A stretch of 29,091 nt of DNA from a virus: IMG/VR virus record IMGVR_UViG_3300006990_000117, positions 1 through 29,091 of that record, one strand, 5' to 3'. The notes beneath the pieces were generated by a model that worked only from the letters and a program-made list of their open reading frames with translations, was not told where the DNA came from and made no database searches. Position numbers and translations under genes: made by a program. Numbering within the stretch: position 1 is the first letter of the stretch; each line of letters begins with the position of its first letter. Positions 21,113 through 29,091 of the stretch are shown here, in pieces.

Positions 21113-23254
21113 TTAGTGTGTTTGGTTAACTCCACCAAGAATTGAGTATCCAAGTAGAACGAAGTCCTTACCTTGTTCGCTTTCGAACTTGATACGCATT
21201 GATCGACCACGACCACGTACTTTCATTCGAGTAGTGATTACTGTTTCAGGGTAATCAAAGTTAAGAAGGTTGTTAGCGTCAACAACAGGCATTGATTTAA
21301 ATCTGTATGCTTGTTGAGGATTGCTTGAAGTAGTATTCTTGAAATCCCAATAAGCAGATACTAACATAGATGAAGGTTTGTCTGGTTGATAACCGTCTGT
21401 CTCGTTACCTTCCCATGCAGTCTCAGTTAGTCGCATGTAAGTTGTAATGTAGGGAGCAGTCTTCTTTAGAAGTAGATCACCCATGAAGTCATAGCCTGCT
21501 TCAGCAAAAGAACTATAGTTTGTTGTACCCCAATCTAAGAAGTCTTCTCCTGTGAAGGAACCCATAGTCATCTTATCTGATTCACCATCACGGATAATCA
21601 AGATGATTGCAGGTGAGCCAGTAACTGCTAAGTTTTGAATAGAGACAACATCATCTCCTGCAGAAGTTATGACATCATTTCCTGCACCAGTTACAACATC
21701 AAGTGTAGAAGCTGCAGCACCGAAACCAGAGAAGAACTCAATACCAATGATAGCATCTGTGTCTGTAGTTTCATCTTCTACATACCAAGGGTAGAATGCT
21801 TTCAGAGGCACATCAAGTACTAAGATATTATTTACCTTAGATTCTACTGTTTCACTATCGTCAGGCCATGCCCAGTAAGCACGTTTGTTTACAGGATCGA
21901 AAATAGATATAAGTTTATTCTTAGACTCGTTAGGAATACGATCCCAATAAGCTTGAATAGTAGAGATAGTCAAGTTGCTTTCTACAGGACGACCACTTGT
22001 CTGATCGAATTGTAGGGTGTGAATACCATTCTTACTCCACCAGATAGGCGAACCATCTGCAATTACAAAACTACCTTCACTAACGATACCTACGTCTGTA
22101 ATCTTTCTTACTGCAAAACCTGCAGGACTAAAGACACCATCAATACCTTCAATACGCCATACACCATTATCAGCAAAGACATACAAACTAGCGTCAATAA
22201 CGTAGAGTACCTTAATTCCTACAGCACCTGCAATACGGATTGTACCGCCATCTGTGTCAAGTAGATCACTGATCTGTTCTGATGTAGGATCGTTCTGTTG
22301 TAGACATTCACCTAGCTGATTAAAGTTATCAATCAACTGACTAAATAAGATGATGTCTGTATTTGAGGTACTATCAAGACCTGCATAGAAAGCACGACCT
22401 GCAAAGGTAGCTACTGTCCTAAATCTACTAGATTCAGTTTCTGTGGTAAGTCCTGAGATACCTGATGCAGTAGCACGGTCTTTACTAAAGAAGTCTAGTA
22501 CGTAGTGACCGTTGCCTGTTAAAGATGTACCAGTATAAATCTTATCCCACTCGGTAGCACTATAGACACCTGTAGCATCTTTACCTGAGTACCAAGGATG
22601 TGTAAGACGTTTAGTTAAATCAGTAGGAGCACCGTTGCCTGTGTTCCAACCTGTGTTCTGTGCATCATACTTACGTTCATCTGAAGGACTTGCTTCGTCT
22701 TCGTAGTAAGTAGTTGTGTCGCCCTGCCAATCAAAGTCACGTACACGGAAATCAATCTGAGTAATAGAGATAGTTTCTGCTACGTTATCACGTTCAATGT
22801 AGAGAGGTTCAATAGCTTCTGATACTACAATCAATGCACCTTTAAGTGATGTAAAAGTACACTTAGCATTAGAAGCACCTACACTACCTGCTACTTCATA
22901 AGTACTTAGGTTAACGGTAGCTGAATCGACGTTAGCAGAGAAAGGTACACCAGACTTATTGTAGAAGTGTAAGGTAGAGCCATTCTGAAATACTAGAAAC
23001 TCTAGACCTGACTGACCGCCTACGTTGTACCACACGCCTGTTGTAGTAATAGCATCATCTGCTACAGTGAAACTAGAAAGTTCGAAGTTAGTTTCTTTAG
23101 CTGCACCTTTACGTCTACGACGAGAACCGTCACGACGAAGGTCACAGTTTAGTTCATCTACTGATGCATCTGGTGGAAAGGTAAGTTCACCTGCCTCAGT
23201 AATCAAACCTTTAACAAATGTGTTAACTACCCTTTGCGTTAGACTCTGTGGCAT
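21113..23254 (-). CDS. Tail tubular protein B / nozzle protein (T7 gp12-like)
   Basis: 713 aa (T7 gp12 is 794). The N-terminus TQRVVNTFVKGLITEAGELTF, then PPDASVDELNCDLRRDGSR, is the characteristic opening of podoviral tail nozzle proteins, and the body is beta-rich (GVWYNVGGQSGLEFLVFQNG, YVIDASLYVFADNGVWRIEG, PIWWSKNGIHTL) as expected for a beta-propeller nozzle. It follows tail tubular A with one small gene between. It would form the distal tail tube and bind the fibres. The start at ATG 23254 overlaps the preceding gene by 32 bases, with only a weak ribosome site. Confidence 0.87.
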   Translation of the reverse strand: MPQSLTQRVVNTFVKGLITEAGELTFPPDASVDELNCDLRRDGSRRRRKGAAKETNFELSSFTVADDAITTTGVWYNVGGQSGLEFLVFQNGSTLHFYNKSGVPFSANVDSATVNLSTYEVAGSVGASNAKCTFTSLKGALIVVSEAIEPLYIERDNVAETISITQIDFRVRDFDWQGDTTTYYEDEASPSDERKYDAQNTGWNTGNGAPTDLTKRLTHPWYSGKDATGVYSATEWDKIYTGTSLTGNGHYVLDFFSKDRATASGISGLTTETESSRFRTVATFAGRAFYAGLDSTSNTDIILFSQLIDNFNQLGECLQQNDPTSEQISDLLDTDGGTIRIAGAVGIKVLYVIDASLYVFADNGVWRIEGIDGVFSPAGFAVRKITDVGIVSEGSFVIADGSPIWWSKNGIHTLQFDQTSGRPVESNLTISTIQAYWDRIPNESKNKLISIFDPVNKRAYWAWPDDSETVESKVNNILVLDVPLKAFYPWYVEDETTDTDAIIGIEFFSGFGAAASTLDVVTGAGNDVITSAGDDVVSIQNLAVTGSPAIILIIRDGESDKMTMGSFTGEDFLDWGTTNYSSFAEAGYDFMGDLLLKKTAPYITTYMRLTETAWEGNETDGYQPDKPSSMLVSAYWDFKNTTSSNPQQAYRFKSMPVVDANNLLNFDYPETVITTRMKVRGRGRSMRIKFESEQGKDFVLLGYSILGGVNQTH

Positions 23255-23537
23255 TTCGTTTCTTACGCTCCTCGTAGTCCTTACCGAAAGCTTCTCTACG
23301 GACAGCCTTAGAAGGAGTAATCTTATTTAAGTATATCTCTATTGCTTTCTTAGCTTTATTTAGTGACGTATACTTTCCACTTAAATCTCTTGGAACCTTG
23401 CCTTTTTCTACATGGACCTCGAAGAATATGTAACCACCTGGGGATTTTTTTACATGGATTGGAGTACTTAGTTTTTCTGGACATGTGGCTTTCAGAGTTT
23501 TCTTGTCATAGTCAATATCGAACTCAACGTCTACCAT
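23223..23537 (-). CDS. Hypothetical protein between tail tubular A and B (104 aa)
   Basis: Not recognised. A basic protein with a beta-strand-like N-terminal half (MVDVEFDIDYDKKTLKATCP, HVKKSPGGYIFFEVHVEKGK) and a helical C-terminal half (SLNKAKKAIEIYLNKITPSK, REAFGKDYEERKKRNATES). The ATG at 23537 is used because AAGG lies eight bases upstream; in-frame codons run further up to 23579 inside tail tubular A. It overlaps both neighbours. T7 has no gene in this place. It may be a tail-assembly factor or a repressor-like domain; no basis to choose. Confidence 0.7.
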   Translation of the reverse strand: MVDVEFDIDYDKKTLKATCPEKLSTPIHVKKSPGGYIFFEVHVEKGKVPRDLSGKYTSLNKAKKAIEIYLNKITPSKAVRREAFGKDYEERKKRNATESNAKGS

Positions 23538-24255
23538 AGTACGGCCTTTTGTTTTCTTTCTTAACTCTGTACATATCACTCTGCATGTATGACTTCTGCC
23601 TACGTGCAGCCTGTTCTATCTTCTGGTCTACACCACTCTTGAACAATGAGAAGCATGTTGACTTAGATTCAGCAATCAAGTATGGGAATAGTACTTCGTC
23701 TAAGTCTGGTGTGAAGCTATCATTAAGAGTAAAGTCAGGAACCTTATGACCTAGTGCCTGTGTTTTACTTTCTGCTAGAATGTTGTCTACATTGCTTTCA
23801 TATGAATCCATTACGATATGTAAGTCATCAAATGATGTGTAGTAATCAGGCATCTTGTCGTTACGTACAAGGATAGGTGTATTACCATTTACGTCATAGA
23901 CTGTATCTACGTTATCACCATCCCTGTTTAGTGTCAGAAACACTAGAGGTTCAATGTATTCTATTTCTTTAAACTCAGTACCATTGGTAGTACTAATGTT
24001 ATAACGTAGGAAGTCGACACGCTTAACTGACTCAGGTACTTGGAAGTGTGTAGGACGTGCTGAGTTAGATAAACTTACAAGTCTAATTAATTCTTGGTGT
24101 TCAGGTATCATACGTGTAGATACCATGTTGTAGTAAACATCACGTACTACAGAGGCGATCTGTTCCGCTTCAATAGAATCGCTAATGCTGTTCACATCCT
24201 CAGAGTCCATGTCGGACAGGATGTTCTGGACTATCTGTAGTAATGTTCTTTTCAT
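23524..24255 (-). CDS. Tail tubular protein A / adaptor (T7 gp11-like)
   Basis: 243 aa (T7 gp11 is 196). The start MKRTLLQIVQNILSDMDSED, then AEQIASVVRDVYYNMVSTRM and HFQVPESVKRVDFLRYN, matches the helical adaptor fold of gp11-type gatekeeper proteins. The C-terminal helix ends RVKKENKRPYYGRR, as is common in this family. It would join the portal to the nozzle. The ATG at 24255 overlaps the previous stop (TAATG) and has GGATGG six bases upstream; ten in-frame residues upstream to 24285 lie within the preceding gene. Confidence 0.85.
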   Translation of the reverse strand: MKRTLLQIVQNILSDMDSEDVNSISDSIEAEQIASVVRDVYYNMVSTRMIPEHQELIRLVSLSNSARPTHFQVPESVKRVDFLRYNISTTNGTEFKEIEYIEPLVFLTLNRDGDNVDTVYDVNGNTPILVRNDKMPDYYTSFDDLHIVMDSYESNVDNILAESKTQALGHKVPDFTLNDSFTPDLDEVLFPYLIAESKSTCFSLFKSGVDQKIEQAARRQKSYMQSDMYRVKKENKRPYYGRR

Positions 24256-24713
24256 TATGAACCATCCACTGAAACTACAAACCACAATTCAGTATGTGAG
24301 GAAGCACCACCATCACAACTTACTCTAATGTAGTCACTTGCTGTGACTGTGTTGTTAGATGAAGGAGCTAAAGTATCTACATCTCCTGCAGCAGAACCTG
24401 ATGAAGTAACTACAACAGTTCCCATAGAGTTTCCTGCAGAGTTACGGAATGTAAACGTAACATCTCCACCTGCAACTGCACCTGATGTTACTGACTGTAC
24501 TTTAGAGATTGTACCTGCATAAGGCATTGGTAAGTAAATATCTGATGATGTAGAAATATCTTCAAAGTGTGCAGTGATCATATATCGACGTGAAGTCCAA
24601 GCACCTGATCCTGCACCGTCTGCGACATACACTTCACCTGCACTCGCTGTAGACGCACCCTTCGGCTCGTGGAGATAGGGGTCTGTAAGTGCTGAGTGGT
24701 TTACGTTTGCCAT
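24255..24713 (-). CDS. Head fibre / capsid decoration-like protein
   Basis: 152 aa. The N-terminus NHSALTDPYLHEPKGASTAS followed by AGEVYVADGAGSGAW is a short conserved anchor seen at the start of several phage capsid-fibre or decoration proteins (from memory). The remainder is Ser/Thr/Gly/Val-rich beta sequence (SKVQSVTSGAVAGGDVTFTF, TVTASDYIRVSCDGG). It lies just after the major capsid gene, behind a hairpin, which is the usual place for decoration proteins. A tail-fibre role is possible but less likely given its size. It has a TAGGAG ribosome site. Confidence 0.66.
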   Translation of the reverse strand: MANVNHSALTDPYLHEPKGASTASAGEVYVADGAGSGAWTSRRYMITAHFEDISTSSDIYLPMPYAGTISKVQSVTSGAVAGGDVTFTFRNSAGNSMGTVVVTSSGSAAGDVDTLAPSSNNTVTASDYIRVSCDGGASSHTELWFVVSVDGS

Positions 24714-24740
24714 TTAAATAGTCTCCTAGAGCATAAGGAA

Positions 24741-24762
24741 GGTAGCCCCCGAAGGGACTACC
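24741..24762 (-). terminator. UUCG-loop hairpin downstream of the capsid gene
   Basis: On the - strand GGTAGTCCC-TTCG-GGGGCTACC forms a nine-pair stem (one G-T wobble) closed by a UUCG tetraloop, followed by TTCCTTATG. It lies 11 bases after the capsid stop codon, in the only sizeable gap of the late operon (24714-24772). The T tract is weak, so it is probably a leaky terminator or an mRNA 3' stabiliser. T7 has its late terminator (Tphi) in the same place after gene 10. Confidence 0.8.
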
Positions 24763-24772
24763 AATTAGTTAG

Positions 24773-25747
24773 TTATACGTTAGGGTTTGAAACCACAGTA
24801 ACGATACCTTCTGGACGGTACTTCTTAACACCGTAACGAGCAGTTGTAACATACTCGTGACGTTGGTAATCTTTGTTGTACTCGTAATCCACCTCTGGCA
24901 TCTGACGCCATGCACCCACGAATGGGTTAGCTGTAGCATCTGCAGAGAAGAACAAGTTAGCAACACCGTTTGTTGAAGAGAAGTCGTTAGTTGTAGAACC
25001 GTCACGCTCTGCTAGTGCAGCATCTGCGACAGTGTTCTTCAAGTAGTTCGATGTATATACGTCGAAACCGTATACGTTTGCAACAAAGCGCATACCCGTT
25101 GCGATACCGTCACGAACAATACCTTCCCACATTGGGTTGTTTGATACGTTAACCAAGTTAGTCAGTGTGTTCAACTGGAACTCAACTGATGGGTCAACGA
25201 TAGCAACCATACCACGATCAGGAACATTAGACTTCTTCAATGCATAACGTGCAAAGGCAAAGTCAGCAAGTTCCATAACACCGCCGTTACCACCTGAGAT
25301 ACGGTGTGCAACACCATCAGTGGTTTCTGCAGAGTTAGCTGTTACACCAACTTCAGGAGAAGCAAACGTAGTTGACTCAAAGTGTTCCATGATTGCACGT
25401 TCCTGCTCTGGAACAAAACGTGCTTCAAGTTGTGCACTGTAGAATGAGTCTTGCGCTGCTTTCTTAGTGATGTAAGAAGCTGATTGCAAGTATTGGTCAA
25501 CAGTGAATGAAAACTCTGCAGTGTCCATTGGGACATATGATACTGCATTATCTTCAGTGTATGTTGATACAGTTGTTTCACCGATGGTTGGGATAGTGAA
25601 TGTGTCACCATCTGGGAATCCATCTAGAATACGCACATAACGCTGTGCTTGCATTTCGTCACGCAGAATCTCTTTCAGTTCTGAGGAGTATACCTCTGAA
25701 CGAATCAGACGCTGCATGTCTGTGTTGGAGGAAATCATACCAGCCAT
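24773..25747 (-). CDS. Major capsid protein (HK97 fold, T7 gp10A-like)
   Basis: 324 aa (T7 gp10A is 345). Recognisable parts: SELKEILRDEMQAQRYVRIL near the N-terminus (N-arm), GDTFTIPTIGETTVSTYTED (E-loop region), QYLQSASYITKKAAQDSFYS and REMAIVDPSV-like DRGMVAIVDPSVEFQLNT, GMRFVANVYGFDVYTSNYL, and a C-terminal VTTARYGVKKYRPEGIVTVV strand. It follows scaffold and precedes a decoration-like gene. An AAAGGA ribosome site lies eight bases before the ATG. I looked for a T7 10B-type frameshift product and found none, because the alternative frame ends just four bases past the stop. Confidence 0.93.
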   Translation of the reverse strand: MAGMISSNTDMQRLIRSEVYSSELKEILRDEMQAQRYVRILDGFPDGDTFTIPTIGETTVSTYTEDNAVSYVPMDTAEFSFTVDQYLQSASYITKKAAQDSFYSAQLEARFVPEQERAIMEHFESTTFASPEVGVTANSAETTDGVAHRISGGNGGVMELADFAFARYALKKSNVPDRGMVAIVDPSVEFQLNTLTNLVNVSNNPMWEGIVRDGIATGMRFVANVYGFDVYTSNYLKNTVADAALAERDGSTTNDFSSTNGVANLFFSADATANPFVGAWRQMPEVDYEYNKDYQRHEYVTTARYGVKKYRPEGIVTVVSNPNV

Positions 25748-25768
25748 TGAGCTAGTCCTTTCTTAAAG

Positions 25769-26557
25769 TTAGTTGCCGAACTTATCTCCCATCCGCATCT
25801 TATCATCCATAAGCTGTTGTTGGATTTTAGGGGAGTAGTACAGGTTACGATTTTCTCGACGAAGCTTCTGGTAGTATTGCCAATTACGCTCCGAAGAGTT
25901 TTGCATGTTGACACTTTCAGTACGCACAGACCCTTGAGTAATAGGCTTAAAGGTCTGTTGTTTCTCACCGATCAATGCAAAGAATGCTGATGGTGATTCT
26001 GCAGCAAGTTCTTGCATACGCTCCATACTAATACCAAGTTCTTGTGACTTGTTGACTAGCATGTTGTGAGCTTCAGTACCATACGTTTCTTGTAGTACAC
26101 TGTCTACAGTACTGATGTTCTGCTTTGCTGTAGCTTGATTCTCACGCTCTGTTAGTGTCTTTTCGACAAGGCTCTTTAAATCATCTTCACTCACTGCAAG
26201 GTTGGTATTACCTTCAGTATTCGTGCCACCGTTATTGTTATTGGACTCTAGAGGTTTTTCGTTGGTGGGAGCCGAAGCCTTTCCCTCTAGTTGTTGTAGT
26301 AACTGTGACGCATAGTCTTGCTTACCAAGGTCTTCTCGCATTTGTGAGAGTTGATCCTCAAGGTTCTTGATATAAACATCTGCCTCAAGTTTACCTTTAG
26401 CTAGTACTTCTGGGTCTTTCCAGTTATCACCACGTGTCTCTACGAGCTTCTGCAAATAAGATTCCTGTGGTTGAGTCTCTTGTTGCGTAGTCTCGGCTGT
26501 AGTCTGACCTGCCTGTGGTTGGGTGTTATCAGACTGTGTTTCATCAAAAACTGACAT
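25769..26557 (-). CDS. Capsid scaffold protein (T7 gp9-like)
   Basis: 262 aa, acidic and Gln/Glu-rich. Disordered N-terminus (SDNTQPQAGQTTAETTQQET), helical segments (DPEVLAKGKLEADVYIKNLE, DQLSQMREDLGKQDYASQLL), a low-complexity Asn/Gly linker (LESNNNNGGTNTEGNTN), then helices and a C-terminal basic helix (YYSPKIQQQLMDDKMRMG) that would bind the capsid shell. The order portal - scaffold - capsid is typical. It is present in the prohead and lost during packaging. The ribosome site is AAGGA. Confidence 0.88.
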   Translation of the reverse strand: MSVFDETQSDNTQPQAGQTTAETTQQETQPQESYLQKLVETRGDNWKDPEVLAKGKLEADVYIKNLEDQLSQMREDLGKQDYASQLLQQLEGKASAPTNEKPLESNNNNGGTNTEGNTNLAVSEDDLKSLVEKTLTERENQATAKQNISTVDSVLQETYGTEAHNMLVNKSQELGISMERMQELAAESPSAFFALIGEKQQTFKPITQGSVRTESVNMQNSSERNWQYYQKLRRENRNLYYSPKIQQQLMDDKMRMGDKFGN

Positions 26558-26559
26558 AA

Positions 26560-26805
26560 TTATTTATGATCCTTACGGTTGAGGTCTATTAATCTTAACA
26601 AGTCGTCTAGAGCAGCATTGTACTCATTAACGGCTATTTGTTTTTCAGCCCATCCTGGGCCGTAGTCACGTACAGATTCTTTCTTATATAGAGTCTGTTC
26701 GATAACATCTTGCAAGTCATCAAAGGCATTTCTGTAGTACATTACCTGTTCGATGCGCTTGGCTTTTTCCTCACCCCTTAGACCTTTTGTCCAAGCTGAG
26801 TGCAT
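26560..26805 (-). CDS. Small protein between portal and scaffold (81 aa)
   Basis: Helical 81-aa protein: MHSAWTKGLRGEEKAKRIEQ, then VMYYRNAFDDLQDVIEQTLY and NEYNAALDDLLRLIDLNRK. The HSAWTKG...KA.RI..V..YRNAF pattern is one I recall from other podoviruses at this place, without known function. It is one base from the portal stop and two bases from the scaffold start, so it belongs to the head-assembly block and may help portal or scaffold nucleation (inference). Confidence 0.75.
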   Translation of the reverse strand: MHSAWTKGLRGEEKAKRIEQVMYYRNAFDDLQDVIEQTLYKKESVRDYGPGWAEKQIAVNEYNAALDDLLRLIDLNRKDHK

Positions 26806-26806
26806 A

Positions 26807-28546
26807 TTATAATCCCATCTCCGATGCTTCCATTAGTCTCTCTTCATTTGCAGCTTGTAGGTCTTGAACTTTAGACTGTGTTTCCATTTGTTCGTCTACT
26901 GCAACATTATCTGCAAACAAGGTTGGTTCACCAAGTTCGTAGGCAATGATACGAGCTAGTTCTTTACCTGACAAGTGTGGTGCAACAGTAGGGTCTTGTG
27001 CCTTGACTGCAGCCATCTGAATTAGATTCTGTAGTCTACGAGCACGTTCAGCAAAGTGTCTTGCTCCTACTGGTACAATCTTACCGCTAGACGTAATGTC
27101 TTCACGAGTAATATCTAGGAACTTCATAAAGCCCTGATCTTCATCTAGTACACGGATAGTGTCTGATCTGTTCATATATCGACGTGCATTCTCAAGCATA
27201 GTATTCAAGATAGGTTCAATGAATGTACGCTCGAAGTGTGCAGCCTTGTGTTCAAAGATACGAGATGCAGAGTTCTGTAGTGTCTGTACTTCGAATGCAG
27301 TCTTCTCACCTGGGGTACGGATACCCATAGCTTGACGAGGAGCACCTGCCATTTCTTCCATCTTGTTCTCTAGGACTTGAATCTGTAGGTCTGCATTTAG
27401 TGCAGTAGCATCAGGAGCCATATAACCTACATCACCCTCTTCGCCCATGTATATACGAGCACCAGGTTCGAAGTCGAAGTCCTCTACGTCACCCTTGACT
27501 TTTAGAATAGGGTAAGCAATCTGATCGAATACGTCTGCCTTTAGGTTCTCTAGGTGATCAATGCGGTACTGCATACCTACAAGATTATCTAGTGGACCCA
27601 TAGAGTAGAGGTTGTCTGGACGGTTACGCCACCCACTGTGGAAGATAGGAGCCTTACCCATCCATGATGGATTCTCTTGGTTGTCTAGAACATACGCACG
27701 ATCTACGATTGTAATCACACGGTCTGACATAAACTCACCAGACTCTTGATCGTAGACATCACCGTAGAATGTTAGAATCTCTACGTAGTCTGATTCGTAG
27801 TACTGTTGGATGTTAGAGAAACCATCTGCTACAAAACCCTCACCCTTGTCGATGTGACCTTCTGATGAAGATATAGTCTGACGAGCACCAAGCATCTTAT
27901 CGAATACTTTAGATAAGTACTCATTATTAGGATCAGCATCTATCATACGTTTGATTTCACCTAGAGATTTAATACTCTTAATAATCTTAGGTGAGTCTTC
28001 GAAGGATGCTGCAGTAGGGTTAAAGCAAATATCGTATGGTGAGATACGGACTAACTTAGGTCCAATGTATTTAGGAATGTATTCACCATTCTCTTTAGTA
28101 GTGAATCCATCATTCCACTCGACCATAGAGAAGCAGTTACCGTATAGAATCCAATCTTGAATCAAGTCGGATACTGTTGTAACGAAACCTGACTGAGATA
28201 CTTTGTTATCCATATACGCTTGGATAATCTCACGCTTCTCTTTACGTGCTGAGTCTCGTGTATCTGCTTCCCACTTCATCCACTTCTGTTGTGGGAACAA
28301 TGTAGCAAAGTAGTTAGCGTGTAGGTTATCTGCAATCTGTGTAATCTTAGGAGTAGTCGTTGTGTTAGACCAAGGAAGGATTGCGTTAGCAGTAGTAGTC
28401 GTATCTGTAGCGTATACGTAGTTACGTAGTTCTTTACTTTGTTCGATCCAATCCTGACGAAGCTTGTTCCAAGTATTCCACTTGTTAGCTATTTCTACAG
28501 CAAGGTTATCTGGATCAATGATTTGTTCGATGTCGATAGTTTCCAT
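26807..28546 (-). CDS. Portal (head-tail connector) protein, T7 gp8-like
   Basis: 579 aa (T7 gp8 is 536). Family features include an early helix with KLRQDWIEQSKELRNYVYAT, LPWSNTTTTPKITQIADNLH, NYFATLFPQQKWMKWEADT, WILYGNCFSMVEW, and the GPLDNLVGMQYRIDHLENLK helix, then PGEKTAFEVQTLQNSASRIF. It forms the dodecameric ring through which DNA is packaged and ejected. The start overlaps the terminase stop (TAATG), with AGGGAG upstream. Confidence 0.93.
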   Translation of the reverse strand: METIDIEQIIDPDNLAVEIANKWNTWNKLRQDWIEQSKELRNYVYATDTTTTANAILPWSNTTTTPKITQIADNLHANYFATLFPQQKWMKWEADTRDSARKEKREIIQAYMDNKVSQSGFVTTVSDLIQDWILYGNCFSMVEWNDGFTTKENGEYIPKYIGPKLVRISPYDICFNPTAASFEDSPKIIKSIKSLGEIKRMIDADPNNEYLSKVFDKMLGARQTISSSEGHIDKGEGFVADGFSNIQQYYESDYVEILTFYGDVYDQESGEFMSDRVITIVDRAYVLDNQENPSWMGKAPIFHSGWRNRPDNLYSMGPLDNLVGMQYRIDHLENLKADVFDQIAYPILKVKGDVEDFDFEPGARIYMGEEGDVGYMAPDATALNADLQIQVLENKMEEMAGAPRQAMGIRTPGEKTAFEVQTLQNSASRIFEHKAAHFERTFIEPILNTMLENARRYMNRSDTIRVLDEDQGFMKFLDITREDITSSGKIVPVGARHFAERARRLQNLIQMAAVKAQDPTVAPHLSGKELARIIAYELGEPTLFADNVAVDEQMETQSKVQDLQAANEERLMEASEMGL

Positions 28547-29091
28547 TATCTACTCCCTGCTCTGAAACGACTATTCGCCCAGACAATATTGCTTTCACGT
28601 TTCCTATTAAGGTTACGAGTTGGACGCACAGCCATATCTACGGCAGATGCTAGAGCGTCAATTACGTCATCATGTGGTGGGTTACGAGTAGACAGTTCGT
28701 CTTCTAAGTACTGTGTGTTACCCCCACGGTAATGCCACATTTGAAGGTTATCATATCTAGGCTCTAAGACAGAAGCGATACGCTCTTGTTTATTACCTTG
28801 TTGCTTGTTAGGTCTAAACTCATCAATACTAAGAGACAGACCGTGTTGTTTAATTAACTCTTTTAGTTGCTTCACGATAGCCATCTGTGCAACAGTAACC
28901 TCTGCACGTAGCTTACGGAATGACCACTTACTATGCATATCAAAGATGTGATCGAAGTACTCTGATATACGTTCTGTTCTGAACCTGTCGATGTCTAGAA
29001 CATAAACATTATTATCTGCATCTACTCCTACAAGCACCAAGGCAGTGTAGTCAGCTTTTGCTCTCATACTAAACGCAAAGTCAATAGCAGC
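28546..29091 (-). CDS. Terminase large subunit, C-terminal nuclease domain (partial)
   Basis: The last 181 residues of the packaging ATPase-nuclease are in the window; the ATPase part lies beyond the right edge. The nuclease (RNase H fold) is recognised from AAIDFAFSMRAKADYTALV with the first catalytic Asp, the strand NVYVLDIDRFR, and PPHDDVIDALASAV with the last acidic cluster. In T7 the terminase is at the far end after the tail genes, whereas here it precedes the portal. The true start is outside the window. Confidence 0.93.
   Translation of the reverse strand, partial: AAIDFAFSMRAKADYTALVLVGVDADNNVYVLDIDRFRTERISEYFDHIFDMHSKWSFRKLRAEVTVAQMAIVKQLKELIKQHGLSLSIDEFRPNKQQGNKQERIASVLEPRYDNLQMWHYRGGNTQYLEDELSTRNPPHDDVIDALASAVDMAVRPTRNLNRKRESNIVWANSRFRAGSR

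Noticed and set aside
24769-25005. Possible T7 10B-like frameshift extension of the capsid protein
   Set aside because: The alternative frame stops only four bases past the normal stop, so a shift would add nothing.
1-29091. tRNA genes, CRISPR arrays, insertion sequences, integrase or attachment sites
   Set aside because: Every stretch over 70 bases is taken by coding sequence and no such sequence pattern was seen; the Cas4-like gene has no array or other cas genes beside it.
1-29091. High number of CTAG tetramers
   Set aside because: Seems slightly above expectation, but the Leu CTA codon and frequent stop/ribosome-site words explain it; not counted in full.

Overview
The window is about 29 kb of a tailed-phage genome, a T7-like podovirus with no bacterial chromosome visible. 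It carries T7-type replication genes (primase-helicase, family A DNA polymerase, endonuclease I, a gp2.5-like protein) and T7-type virion genes (portal, scaffold, capsid, tail tubular A and B, internal core proteins). It also carries a B12-dependent (class II) ribonucleotide reductase. Small genes of DUF1127 and DUF1289 type, common in Alphaproteobacteria, point to a marine alphaproteobacterial host. Together these features fit the cobavirus / roseophage SIO1-like group that infects Rhodobacteraceae. That assignment is recalled from family knowledge and has not been searched. No phage RNA polymerase lies in the window, and the one good promoter looks like a host sigma-70 site.

Left arm (1-9390, all + strand): DNA metabolism. 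In order: primase-helicase (5' end probably cut by the window), DNA polymerase, a promoter-bearing gap, ssDNA-binding protein, Cas4/RecB-like Fe-S exonuclease, endonuclease I, a small unknown, a metallophosphoesterase, a small acidic protein, a MazG-like pyrophosphohydrolase, a DUF1127 protein, class II RNR, a DUF1289 protein, a small membrane protein and a zinc-ribbon/DUF3310 protein. These genes degrade and recycle DNA, make dNTPs, sanitise nucleotide pools and replicate the genome. Genes overlap or nearly touch almost throughout.

A strong bidirectional stem-loop terminator at 9391-9430 separates the two convergent arms.

Right arm (9429-29091, all - strand), read from right to left: terminase large subunit (N-terminal part outside the window), portal, small unknown, scaffold, major capsid, UUCG-loop hairpin, head-fibre/decoration-like protein, tail tubular A, small unknown, tail tubular B, GNAT-like gp13 analogue, gp14-like core protein, a 1448-aa and a 900-aa internal virion protein (the latter with a muramidase-like domain), a 242-aa unknown and an M15 endolysin. 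A block of small membrane and lipoprotein genes follows, probably for lysis and including an EF-hand membrane protein. The arm ends with small, very basic proteins just before the terminator. No recognisable tail-fibre/receptor-binding gene is in the window.

No tRNA, CRISPR array, insertion sequence or integrase was seen, and there is no gene-free stretch over 70 bases. The most interesting points are the EF-hand holin-like protein in the lysis block, the DUF1127 - class II RNR - DUF1289 arrangement, the muramidase domain placed in an unusual internal virion protein, patches of foreign-looking codon use that open hydrophobic +1-frame ORFs, and a large excess of CTGCAG.
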